From Anaerolineae bacterium (GTDB lineage: Bacteria > Chloroflexota > Anaerolineae > JAFGEY01): a stretch of 12,188 nucleotides of DNA. Shown piece by piece: positions 6,291 through 12,188 of the stretch. The DNA is taken from positions 1 to 12,188 of the forward strand of contig JAFGEY010000499.1 of NCBI GenBank assembly GCA_016931365.1, read 5' to 3'. Each line of letters opens with the position of its first letter. Within the stretch, counting starts at the first letter, position 1. The notes below the pieces were generated by a model. It saw only the letters and a list, made by a program, of their open reading frames with translations, did not search any database and was not told where the DNA came from. Both the position numbers and the translations under genes were made by a program.

Positions 6291-6995
6291 TTGGCTGGCG
6301 AATCGATAAACGACGTGCTGACTGCCCGGGCGACTTGGTCGCCGCAAGCTGCAACCCAGGATGTTGATGTGGAACATCTGTATTGTTTTGAAAAGCCGCC
6401 GCTGTTGATCGTGATTTCTGGCACGTCCGGCGCCGGCAAAGATTCGGTGGTCAAGGCGCTTGCCCATCGCATGGAATCATTGGGCAGGCCGATTCACTTT
6501 GTCGTCACGGCGAATTCGCGAGCGCCTCGTGCGGACGAAGTGGATGGTGTGGATTACACCTTTGTTTCGACCCAAGAGTTTGAGCGCATGATCGCCAATG
6601 ACGAATTGCTTGAATATGCGCGGGTCTACGATCAGTACAAAGGGGTACCCAAGAAACAGGTTCGCCAGGCGATGGAAAGTGGCAAAGATGTGGTGATGCG
6701 CCTGGATGTCCAGGGGGCAGCCGTGATCCGTGCGTTGGCTCCCGAGGTTGTTCTCATCTTTATCGCTACTTCTTCCGAGCAAGAGTTGATCGCCCGGCTC
6801 AAGCGCCGCCACACCGAGATCGCCAGCCAGCTTGATGTACGCATTCAGACTGCGCGCGATGAAATGCGGCGCATTGCCGAGTTTGACTATGTGATCCCCA
6901 ACGCTGAAGGCAAGTTGAATGAGACGGTGGATGTGATCGTTTCGATTATCAATGCCGAAAAACACCGTGCGGTGCCGCGCCAGGCCCGGTTATGA
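6291..6995 (+). CDS. gmk: Guanylate kinase
   Basis: Catalyses ATP + GMP to ADP + GDP in the cytoplasm, feeding GTP and dGTP synthesis. From TTG 6291 (GAGGTG about 7 nt upstream) the product is 234 residues. The P-loop is GTSGAGKD (44-51), then a GMP-binding block with TANSRAPR (73-80), EVDGVDYTFVS (83-93), LEYARVYDQYKGVPK (107-121) and LDVQGA (138-143), and a lid region with KRRHTE (171-176). The usual Ser/Thr after the P-loop Lys is Asp51, a variant I associate with Chloroflexota enzymes. About 36 residues precede the first strand (PLLIVISG), more than usual; an in-frame GTG at 6369 with AGGA seven nt upstream would give 208 residues, the normal length, so the true start may be there. The stop overlaps the rhomboid start by ATGA. 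Confidence 0.92.
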   Translation: MAGESINDVLTARATWSPQAATQDVDVEHLYCFEKPPLLIVISGTSGAGKDSVVKALAHRMESLGRPIHFVVTANSRAPRADEVDGVDYTFVSTQEFERMIANDELLEYARVYDQYKGVPKKQVRQAMESGKDVVMRLDVQGAAVIRALAPEVVLIFIATSSEQELIARLKRRHTEIASQLDVRIQTARDEMRRIAEFDYVIPNAEGKLNETVDVIVSIINAEKHRAVPRQARL

Positions 6996-7864
6996 ACTCT
7001 GATTCCACTAAACCCGCTTCCGACACTCCCGTGCCGCTCTCCGATACCCTCGCGCCGCCGTCTGTTCGTCTCGCGCTCCCTCAGTCCAGACCCGTTGCCG
7101 CCTGGATCATCTTTGGGTTGAATATCCTGGTCTGGCTGGCGATGGTCGGATTTTCGGCTTGGGTGGTTATGGCCGAGATGTCGGCTCAGGGCATTCGCCA
7201 ACTCGACCAGTGGCTGTTCTGGGCGCTGAATCTCAGCTCTAGTGGCGAGGTGCTCGTCCTCTTTGGGGCCAAGTTCGATCCCTTGATCGTCGATGGGCAG
7301 GTGTGGCGGCTGATCACGCCGATTTTTCTGCACGTTGGTTTTGTCCATCTGCTCTTTAATTCCTATGCCATCTATGCCATCGCGCCCCAGATCGAGCGGG
7401 TTTTCGGCGTGGCGCGTTTTGTATGCATCTATATGCTTTCGGGCGCATTTGGTGTGCTGCTCAGCTTTGCCTTTAGCCCCAACTTGTCGGCGGGCGCATC
7501 CGGGGCGATCTTTGGGCTGATCGGCACGCAAGCCGCTTTTTTCTATCGCTACCGGCGCGCTCTGGGAGGGCAAGGTCAGCGGCTGTTCCAGAACACGTTG
7601 AGCGTGATCGTCTTTAACTTGGTGATGACTTTTACGGTCTCAGGCATCGACATCTGGGGACACGTTGGCGGATTGCTTTCCGGCGTGGCGTTGGGCTGGT
7701 GGATGATGCCCCGCTATGCGCCGATCATTGATCAGGATGGGCCGAGGCTGGCCGATCAGCGAACGGTGCATCAGTGGGGAGGCGCTGTATTGGTTGGATG
7801 CGCGGTGTTTGTGGCAAGCGCCTGGCTGGCGATTGTGATTAAATCCTCGCTGATGAGCACCTGA
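6992..7864 (+). CDS. Rhomboid family intramembrane serine protease
   Basis: A 290-residue integral membrane protein that would cleave transmembrane segments of client proteins. After a Pro/Ser/Thr-rich cytoplasmic N-terminus (1-33) the first helix is at about 35-60, followed by a soluble loop and the WR motif (W105, R106). Active-site positions are complete: H119 and N123 (H-x3-N, oxyanion side), S170 in GASGAIFG (168-175) and H224 in WGHVGG. The spacing W-to-H 14, H-to-N 4 and S-to-H 54 is nearly that of E. coli GlpG. A C-terminal helix at about 262-284 adds a seventh segment beyond the six-helix core. ATG 6992 overlaps the gmk stop (ATGA), so expression is tied to gmk, although no functional link is known. 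Substrate unknown. Confidence 0.92.
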   Translation: MNSDSTKPASDTPVPLSDTLAPPSVRLALPQSRPVAAWIIFGLNILVWLAMVGFSAWVVMAEMSAQGIRQLDQWLFWALNLSSSGEVLVLFGAKFDPLIVDGQVWRLITPIFLHVGFVHLLFNSYAIYAIAPQIERVFGVARFVCIYMLSGAFGVLLSFAFSPNLSAGASGAIFGLIGTQAAFFYRYRRALGGQGQRLFQNTLSVIVFNLVMTFTVSGIDIWGHVGGLLSGVALGWWMMPRYAPIIDQDGPRLADQRTVHQWGGAVLVGCAVFVASAWLAIVIKSSLMST

Positions 7865-7964
7865 ACAAGTTTTGCGCAAACTTGTGGGCGATTGTCCCAG
7901 ACAAGTTTCAACCCTTGTCGGTTTGAAGCAAAGCTTTGTTAGGCAGTTAAAAAGGAGGTTGAAA
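7865..7964 (+). promoter_or_regulatory. Structured leader with competing hairpins before the MEMO-type gene
   Basis: The 99 nt after the rhomboid stop contain three mutually exclusive stems. A: ACAAGTTT (7865-7872) with AAACTTGT (7878-7885). B: AAACTTGTGGG (7878-7888) with CCC (7896-7898) and ACAAGTTT (7901-7908), AG bulged. C: GACAAG (7900-7905) with CTTGTC (7914-7919). The 8-nt loop of C, TTTCAACC (7906-7913), is exactly complementary to GGTTGAAA (7957-7964), which covers the end of the AGGAGG ribosome site, the spacer and the first base of the start codon. GGTTTGAA (7920-7927) is a near-copy of that target and could compete. CAAAGCTTTG (7929-7938) is a further palindrome. No clear promoter is seen inside, so the leader may be read from the gmk-rhomboid transcript. 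The pairings are visible; regulation is inference. Confidence 0.5.
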
Positions 7965-8794
7965 TGTCTTTCACGGTGCGCAGATCGGTGATTGCCGGAC
8001 AATGGTATCCAGGACGGGCGAACGAGTTGCAGGCTATGATCGCCGGTTTTTTTGACCACGTTGAACCGATCGAACTGGATGGCGAGGTGATCGGCTTGAT
8101 CAGCCCGCATGCAGGGTATATTTATTCCGGGCAGGTGGCGGCTTATGCCTATAATCTGGTGCGCGGGATGTCGTTTGACGTGGTCGTCGTCATCTCGCCC
8201 GTACACCGGATGTATGCCGGGCCGTATGCCACTGCCGCCGCCGATGCGTACCAGACGCCGTTGGGCGACGTGCCGTTGGCTGCCGACCTGGTCGACGCAG
8301 TGGACGAACGCCTCGATTTGGTTCGCCTGCCGGTAGACAACGAACACTCGCTGGAGATTCAACTGCCCTTTTTGCAGGTGGCATTGAGCCAGTTCACCTT
8401 GCTGCCGATCATGCTCGGCGATCAGTCCTGGGAGGCGTGCGCACGGCTGGCCGACGCGCTGGCCGATGCGCTGACCGGGCAGCGCGCGCTGCTCGTCGCC
8501 AGCACCGATCTCTCACACTTTCACCACGCGCGCGATGCGGAACGGCTGGATCGCGTGATGGCAGACCAGATCGATGCGTTTGATCCCGAGGAATTGTCGC
8601 GTGCGCTGGCGCAGCACAAGACGGAAGCCTGCGGCGGCGGACCGGTAGTGGCGGTGATGCTGGCTGCGCAGCGGCTCGGCGCCGACCGGGCCAGGGCGCT
8701 GCATTATGCCCATTCCGGGCACGTCACTGGTGATATGGGCAGCGTGGTTGGCTATGCGGCAGGGGTGATTTACAAGGCGCATAATGGCGGATAA
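7964..8794 (+). CDS. amrB: AmmeMemoRadiSam system protein B (MEMO1-type metalloprotein)
   Basis: A 276-residue protein from ATG 7964 with a strong AGGAGG five nt upstream. The fold is that of class III extradiol dioxygenase-like MEMO proteins. Family motifs are complete: ISPHAGYIYSG (46-56), SPVHR (79-83), DNEHSLEIQLPFL (125-137), STDLSHF (180-186) and ACGGGPV (222-228). H49 and H81 align in number with the metal ligands of human MEMO1, and D182, H185 and C223 supply the remaining site residues. In bacteria this protein is found with an AMMECR1-domain protein and a radical-SAM protein, and a redox or radical-linked role has been proposed; neither partner is in this window. Its end overlaps priA by 11 nt, so the two are co-translated. 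The leader is unusually structured. Family certain; reaction uncertain. Confidence 0.93.
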   Translation: MSFTVRRSVIAGQWYPGRANELQAMIAGFFDHVEPIELDGEVIGLISPHAGYIYSGQVAAYAYNLVRGMSFDVVVVISPVHRMYAGPYATAAADAYQTPLGDVPLAADLVDAVDERLDLVRLPVDNEHSLEIQLPFLQVALSQFTLLPIMLGDQSWEACARLADALADALTGQRALLVASTDLSHFHHARDAERLDRVMADQIDAFDPEELSRALAQHKTEACGGGPVVAVMLAAQRLGADRARALHYAHSGHVTGDMGSVVGYAAGVIYKAHNGG

Positions 8795-11786
8795 CTTGAA
8801 TTTTGCCGTCGTGGCGGTGAATGCGGCCGCACACGGTGGAGGAACCGCATACGATCCACAGAGGCGGGCCGGGGATGCATCGAGGTTTCCCGGCCCTGTG
8901 TTTCATTATCACGTTTCGTTCGAATTGGATGGGCAGATCGCTCCCGGAATGCTGATCGAGGTGCCCTTTGGCTCTAAACATATGCAGGGCATCGTGATCG
9001 ACCGGGCTGAGCGCGCGCCCGTGCCCGAAACCAAACCGGTGAGCCGCGTGCTGGTTGACTCGCCGGTGCTGTCCGAATGCCAGATTGCCCTTGCATTGTG
9101 GCTCAGCGAGCGCTACCTCGCGCCTCTGATCGATTGCCTGCGCCTGATGCTGCCACCCGGCATGTTGCGCCAACCCCGTGCGGTCTTTCGACTGCATCCT
9201 GAAGTGCCGATTCCCGACCGTTTGCCAGATGGACAGGCTGCAGTGATCGATCTGTTGCAGCGCCATCCAACACTCACCTTGGGGCAAATCGCGCAGCGGC
9301 TCAAGGGTCGCGAGCGGGCCAATCGGGCACTGCGTGCGCTGGTGCGACGCGGCGTGGTCATCCGCACCGGCGATCTGCCCGCGCCACGCGCGCAGCCCAA
9401 GCGGGTCAACTTTGTGCGCCTCAGTGCATCACCGCCGCAGGTGGAAGGCGTGCGTCCGTTTCTGGGGCGGACTACAGCCCAGGCGGCCCTACTGCAAACC
9501 CTGCTCGACATCGACGATCTTTTGCCCGCTGTTGAGCACGTGCTGGCCCGCGCCGCCGTGTCCGCCTCGACCTTGTCGACCGTGCATGGCAAAGGCTGGG
9601 TCGAGGTGACGCCGGAGCGGGTCTTGGTTCAGGCTGCGTCCGGCGCGCGCGAGGTCGATTTGGGGCGAGCGGGCAGGCAGCGCGCCGTGCTCGACTATTT
9701 GCTGGCGCAGGGTGTGCCGGTCGAGGAAAATGCGCTGCGTGAGGCGACGAATGTGTCGGCGTCGACCCTCCGAGCATTGGAGGAACGCGCATTGATCCGC
9801 CGCCTGGCTGAGCCGGCGACGGTGCATTTGTGCCTGGATCGAGTCGAGGCACTGGCCCAGATCGTCGGTTTGCGCGGCGCGGCGCGCCAGCATCGCGTGC
9901 TCGACTATTTGCTCACCCGCCCGGTCGATGGGTGGACGTGGGTGAGTTGGGTTTACGCCGAAACCGGCTGCACACTCGATGACCTGCGCGCGTTGGAGGG
10001 ACACGGGCTGATCGAGTTGGCCGAGCGCGAGGTGTGGCGCGATCCCCTGCACGGGCGCGACTTTGCGCCCGACATTCCCCCCACATTGACGCCGGAGCAG
10101 GCGCAGGCCTGGGCCGAGATCGAGCCGCATCTGGTATGGAAAAAAACGGCTGTGTTTCTGCTGCACGGCGTCACCGGCAGCGGCAAGACCGAGATTTACC
10201 TGCGTGCCGTCGAGCGAACGCTGTCTGAGGGCCGACAGGCGATCGTGCTGGTGCCCGAGATTTCGCTCACCCCCCAGGCAATTCGGCGGTTCGCCGAGCG
10301 ATTCGCCGCCCGATTTGCTGCACATTTTAAAGGTGGTCTGGGCGTGATCCACAGCGCCTTGTCTGACGGCGAGCGATATGATACCTGGCGGCGCATTCGG
10401 GCCGGGCAGATCCGGCTGGTCATCGGCCCGCGTTCGGCGCTCTTTGCGCCTCTTGACGACATCGGCCTCATTGTGCTGGACGAAGAGCACGACGATTCAT
10501 ACAAACAGGGGGATCGTCCACCAACCTATCATGCGCGCGATGTCGCTTTCAAGATCGCCGAATTTTACGGCGCGACGGTGCTGCTGGGGAGCGCGACACC
10601 CGATCTGGGCACGAGCTACCGCGCTCGCACGCTCAAGCGTGCGAGTGAGATCTGTGATATTCACTTGCTTAAATTGATGCAGCGTATTCTGAACAGGCAT
10701 ACTTTTTCGCCATTTCCCGCTGTCGCCGATCAGCCTGGTCTGCTGCTGACCGATGCGCTGCCGCCAGTGCGCGTGGTCGATATGCGCCACGAGCTGCGCG
10801 CGGGCAACCGCAGCATGTTCAGCCGTCCACTGCAAGAGGCGATGCAGCAAACGCTGTCGGCAGGTGAGCAGATGATTCTATTTCTCAATCGCCGAGGCAC
10901 ATCAACCTTTGTCCTATGCCGCGACTGCGGCACGGTGGTCAAGTGCCCGCGTTGCGACATCCCACTGGCCTATCACAGCAGCGGCGAGGCCCTGGGCTGC
11001 CATCACTGCAATTACCAGCAGCCAGTGCCCGATCTTTGTGCAACATGCGGAAGCCACCGCATCCGCTACTTTGGCACCGGCACGCAGCGCGTCGAGGACG
11101 CCGTGCGCGAACTGTTGCCGCAGGCGCGCATCTTGCGCTGGGATCAAGACGCCGTGCGCGAGGCGGGCGGTCACGAAACGCTGCTTGACCTATTTGCCCG
11201 CCACGAGGCCGATGTGCTGATCGGCACGCAGATGATCGCCAAGGGACTTGACTTGCCGATGGTGACGTTGGTTGGGGTGATTACCGCTGACACGGCACTC
11301 AACCTGCCCGATTTTCGTGCCGCCGAGCGGACTTTTCAGCTCTTGGTGCAGGTTGCCGGGCGAGCCGGGCGCGGGCTGCGTGGCGGCAAGGTGATCGTGC
11401 AGACCTATGCGCCCGATCATTACGCCATTCAAGCGGCTGCCAAGCACGATTATGAAGCCTTTTACGCGCGCGAGTTGGCCTTTCGACGCCAGGTGGGCTA
11501 CCCGCCCTTTACCCGTTTGGCCCGGTTGGTCTATGCCGATTCGAGCGCCGCGCGCGCTCGCCAGCAGGCCGTCGAACTAGCTGCGGCGCTACAGACGGCC
11601 ATTCAGCGCGGTCGATTGCCGCAGGATCATCACCTGATCGGTCCCGCGCCCTGTTTCCTGAAACGCCTGCGCGGCCGCTGGCGCTGGCAGATCGTCGTTC
11701 GCGGCAGCGATCCACACGCGCTGCTTTCGCAAGTTGATATTCCGGCGGGCTGGCACCTGGACATCGATCCGCTGAATGTGCTATAA
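8784..11786 (+). CDS. priA: Primosomal protein N' (replication restart helicase PriA), enlarged
   Basis: PriA recognises stalled forks and uses 3'-5' helicase activity to reload the replisome. At 1000 residues this is much longer than E. coli (732) and B. subtilis (about 805) PriA. Order: 3'-binding domain (about 1-105; IEVPFGSKHMQGIVID at 58-73), an extended region of four winged-helix-like units (about 150-196, 231-276, 299-342, 369-412), and helicase with Walker A GVTGSGKTE (462-470), DEEH (566-569), GSATP (602-606), the eight-Cys zinc site (C712, C715, C721, C724, C739, C742, C752, C755), IGTQMIAKG (813-821) and QVAGRAGRG (856-864). The C-terminal domain ends in WRWQIVVRG and HLDIDPLNVL. 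Two insertions stand out: about residues 15-38, interrupting the N-terminal AVN...FHYHV strand pair, and about 25 extra residues after GSATP (about 620-655). All catalytic motifs are intact, so it should be active. ATG 8784 overlaps the MEMO-type gene by 11 nt. Confidence 0.95.
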   Translation: MADNLNFAVVAVNAAAHGGGTAYDPQRRAGDASRFPGPVFHYHVSFELDGQIAPGMLIEVPFGSKHMQGIVIDRAERAPVPETKPVSRVLVDSPVLSECQIALALWLSERYLAPLIDCLRLMLPPGMLRQPRAVFRLHPEVPIPDRLPDGQAAVIDLLQRHPTLTLGQIAQRLKGRERANRALRALVRRGVVIRTGDLPAPRAQPKRVNFVRLSASPPQVEGVRPFLGRTTAQAALLQTLLDIDDLLPAVEHVLARAAVSASTLSTVHGKGWVEVTPERVLVQAASGAREVDLGRAGRQRAVLDYLLAQGVPVEENALREATNVSASTLRALEERALIRRLAEPATVHLCLDRVEALAQIVGLRGAARQHRVLDYLLTRPVDGWTWVSWVYAETGCTLDDLRALEGHGLIELAEREVWRDPLHGRDFAPDIPPTLTPEQAQAWAEIEPHLVWKKTAVFLLHGVTGSGKTEIYLRAVERTLSEGRQAIVLVPEISLTPQAIRRFAERFAARFAAHFKGGLGVIHSALSDGERYDTWRRIRAGQIRLVIGPRSALFAPLDDIGLIVLDEEHDDSYKQGDRPPTYHARDVAFKIAEFYGATVLLGSATPDLGTSYRARTLKRASEICDIHLLKLMQRILNRHTFSPFPAVADQPGLLLTDALPPVRVVDMRHELRAGNRSMFSRPLQEAMQQTLSAGEQMILFLNRRGTSTFVLCRDCGTVVKCPRCDIPLAYHSSGEALGCHHCNYQQPVPDLCATCGSHRIRYFGTGTQRVEDAVRELLPQARILRWDQDAVREAGGHETLLDLFARHEADVLIGTQMIAKGLDLPMVTLVGVITADTALNLPDFRAAERTFQLLVQVAGRAGRGLRGGKVIVQTYAPDHYAIQAAAKHDYEAFYARELAFRRQVGYPPFTRLARLVYADSSAARARQQAVELAAALQTAIQRGRLPQDHHLIGPAPCFLKRLRGRWRWQIVVRGSDPHALLSQVDIPAGWHLDIDPLNVL
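8866..8896. repeat. Inverted repeat inside the N-terminal insertion of priA
   Basis: GGGCCGGG (8866-8873) and CCCGGCCC (8889-8896) are perfect complements, extendable inward by a G-T and an A-T pair, around a loop of about 11-15 nt. It lies in the stretch encoding residues about 28-38, which interrupts a region normally continuous in PriA. Confidence 0.65.
9687..9913 (+). repeat. Direct repeat marking duplicated winged-helix units in priA
   Basis: The 17-mer GTGCTCGACTATTTGCT occurs at 9687-9703 and 9897-9913, exactly 210 nt (70 codons) apart and in the same frame. It encodes VLDYLL at the start of the third and fourth winged-helix-like units (RQRAVLDYLL and RQHRVLDYLL). Confidence 0.7.
10624..10645. 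repeat. Perfect inverted repeat at the helicase-domain insertion of priA
   Basis: CTCGCACGC (10624-10632) and GCGTGCGAG (10637-10645) form a 9-bp perfect stem with a TCAA loop. It is at the left border of a segment encoding about 25 residues more than E. coli PriA has between GSATP and the VDMR-equivalent position; the bases after it (about 10645-10730) are AT-richer than the rest of the gene. Confidence 0.65.
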
Positions 11787-11788
11787 GT

Positions 11789-11817
11789 TTGACCAAACCG
11801 CTCAACAGGAGTAGAAT
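11789..11817 (+). promoter_or_regulatory. Sigma70-type promoter for the second fmdB-like gene
   Basis: TTGACC (11789-11794), a 17-nt spacer and TAGAAT (11812-11817). The -35 matches the consensus at 5 of 6 positions in the key TTGAC core. It starts three nt after the priA stop; transcription would begin near 11824, about 27 nt before the ATG. The GAGTAGAATAA context is the same as at the promoter at 2759-2787. Confidence 0.7.
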
Positions 11818-11850
11818 AACCACATTGAATAACACCTGTGAGGTAGAACA

Positions 11851-12090
11851 ATGCCTATTTACGAATATCATTGTGCGGATTGTCGGAAAAAATTTGAGAA
11901 GCGCCGCTCGATGAGCCAAGCCGATGCCGCAATTGCCTGTCCAGAATGCGGCGGCGAGCACACCAGTCGCGGTCTGTCGCAATTTGCCGCGTTCAGCAAG
12001 GGGAACGGCGGCACCAGCAGCGCCGTCGCCGGCGGCGGAAGCTGCGCGGGCTGTGGTTCGCACTCGTGCGGATCGTGCAGTCACCATTAA
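11851..12090 (+). CDS. Small FmdB-type zinc-ribbon protein with Cys/His-rich tail
   Basis: A 79-residue protein from ATG 11851 with GAGGT six nt upstream and its own promoter. The N-terminus MPIYEYHC is the FmdB-family hallmark, with zinc ligands C8, C11, C30 and C33 (C-x2-C, then CPEC). Residues 39-63 are a Ser/Gly-rich linker. The tail GGGSCAGCGSHSCGSCSHH (61-79) adds C65, C68, C73, C76 and three His, an arrangement that could bind a second metal. The protein is much smaller than its paralogue at 5803-6225 and shares only the ribbon. Function in the family is unsettled. It appears to be monocistronic, with a weak hairpin downstream. Confidence 0.88.
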   Translation: MPIYEYHCADCRKKFEKRRSMSQADAAIACPECGGEHTSRGLSQFAAFSKGNGGTSSAVAGGGSCAGCGSHSCGSCSHH

Positions 12091-12121
12091 CTATGCAGGC
12101 CTCAATGTCATTAAGTTAACG

Positions 12122-12151
12122 AAGGGGCTTGTAGGCCATTGAAAACCCCTT
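12122..12151. terminator. Weak hairpin downstream of the second fmdB-like gene
   Basis: AAGGGG (12122-12127) and CCCCTT (12146-12151) form a 6-bp stem around an 18-nt loop, 32 nt after the stop. No U-tract follows on plus, so this is at best a poor intrinsic terminator. The last 98 nt of the window otherwise hold nothing I can support. Confidence 0.3.
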
Positions 12152-12188
12152 GAGTCGTCCTGTCTTGCGGCGCGGATATTTGCGACCA

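Noticed and set aside
7906..7945. Possible integron attC site (GTTAGGC at 7938-7944 near palindromes)
   Set aside because: No matching RYYYAAC partner with the proper L-box arrangement, and no integrase or cassette structure; the hairpins are better explained as an RNA leader.
9489..10490. 333-codon minus-strand open frame opposite priA
   Set aside because: Covers the PriA winged-helix and Walker A coding region in antisense; low-complexity composition and no family features.
11509..12087. 192-codon minus-strand open frame across the priA end and the second fmdB-like gene
   Set aside because: Spans two convincing plus-strand genes and their promoter; Arg/Ala-rich shadow.
12130..12188. Start of another plus-strand gene at the right edge (TTG 12150, open to the end)
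   Set aside because: Only 13 codons are visible, with no convincing ribosome site; it cannot be supported.
1..12188. CRISPR array, insertion sequence, tRNA or rRNA
   Set aside because: No regularly spaced repeats, transposase motifs with terminal inverted repeats, or structured RNA gene sequences were seen by eye on either strand.

Overview
The window is a moderately GC-rich bacterial chromosome segment with short gaps, overlapping genes, frequent GTG/TTG starts and clear sigma70-type promoters. The gene set suggests Chloroflexota (Anaerolineae- or Caldilineae-like). The pointers are a guanylate kinase with Asp after the P-loop Lys, a PriA with an enlarged N-terminal half, a DarA/PstA-type c-di-AMP receptor and two FmdB-type zinc ribbons. 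This assignment is inference from family resemblance; there is no rRNA or marker tree behind it.

Layout. (1) 1-492, minus strand: the N-terminal part of a probable glycyl-radical (pyruvate formate-lyase-like) protein running off the left edge. (2) 493-801: no intact gene. It holds a short decayed RHS/YD-repeat fragment on the minus strand, a simple CACAAAG-type repeat and a plus-strand promoter. (3) 829-2753: a two-gene unit, a Schlafen/AlbA_2 plus GHKL-ATPase RecG-like protein followed 11 nt later by a small four-helix membrane protein of unknown function. (4) 2759-5755: a strong promoter drives a double GNAT-like protein, an R3H-domain AAA ATPase (11-nt overlap) and a c-di-AMP receptor. (5) 5761-6286: a hairpin between convergent genes, then fmdB-like gene 1 on the minus strand with its own promoter. 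(6) 6291-7864: gmk and a rhomboid protease, overlapping by ATGA. (7) 7865-11786: a structured 99-nt leader, then the AmmeMemoRadiSam B (MEMO1-type) gene overlapping priA by 11 nt. (8) 11789-12090: promoter plus a second small fmdB-like gene. (9) 12091-12188: a weak hairpin and no supportable gene.

Most genes are housekeeping or conserved-unknown. The points most worth checking are the leader before the MEMO gene, where the 8-nt loop of one of several mutually exclusive hairpins is exactly complementary to the end of the Shine-Dalgarno and the start codon; the PriA with four apparent winged-helix units and two palindrome-containing insertions; the three-gene GNAT / R3H-ATPase / c-di-AMP-receptor operon; and the AlbA_2-GHKL plus membrane-protein pair beside an RHS remnant. 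No CRISPR array, intact transposase, tRNA or rRNA was seen.
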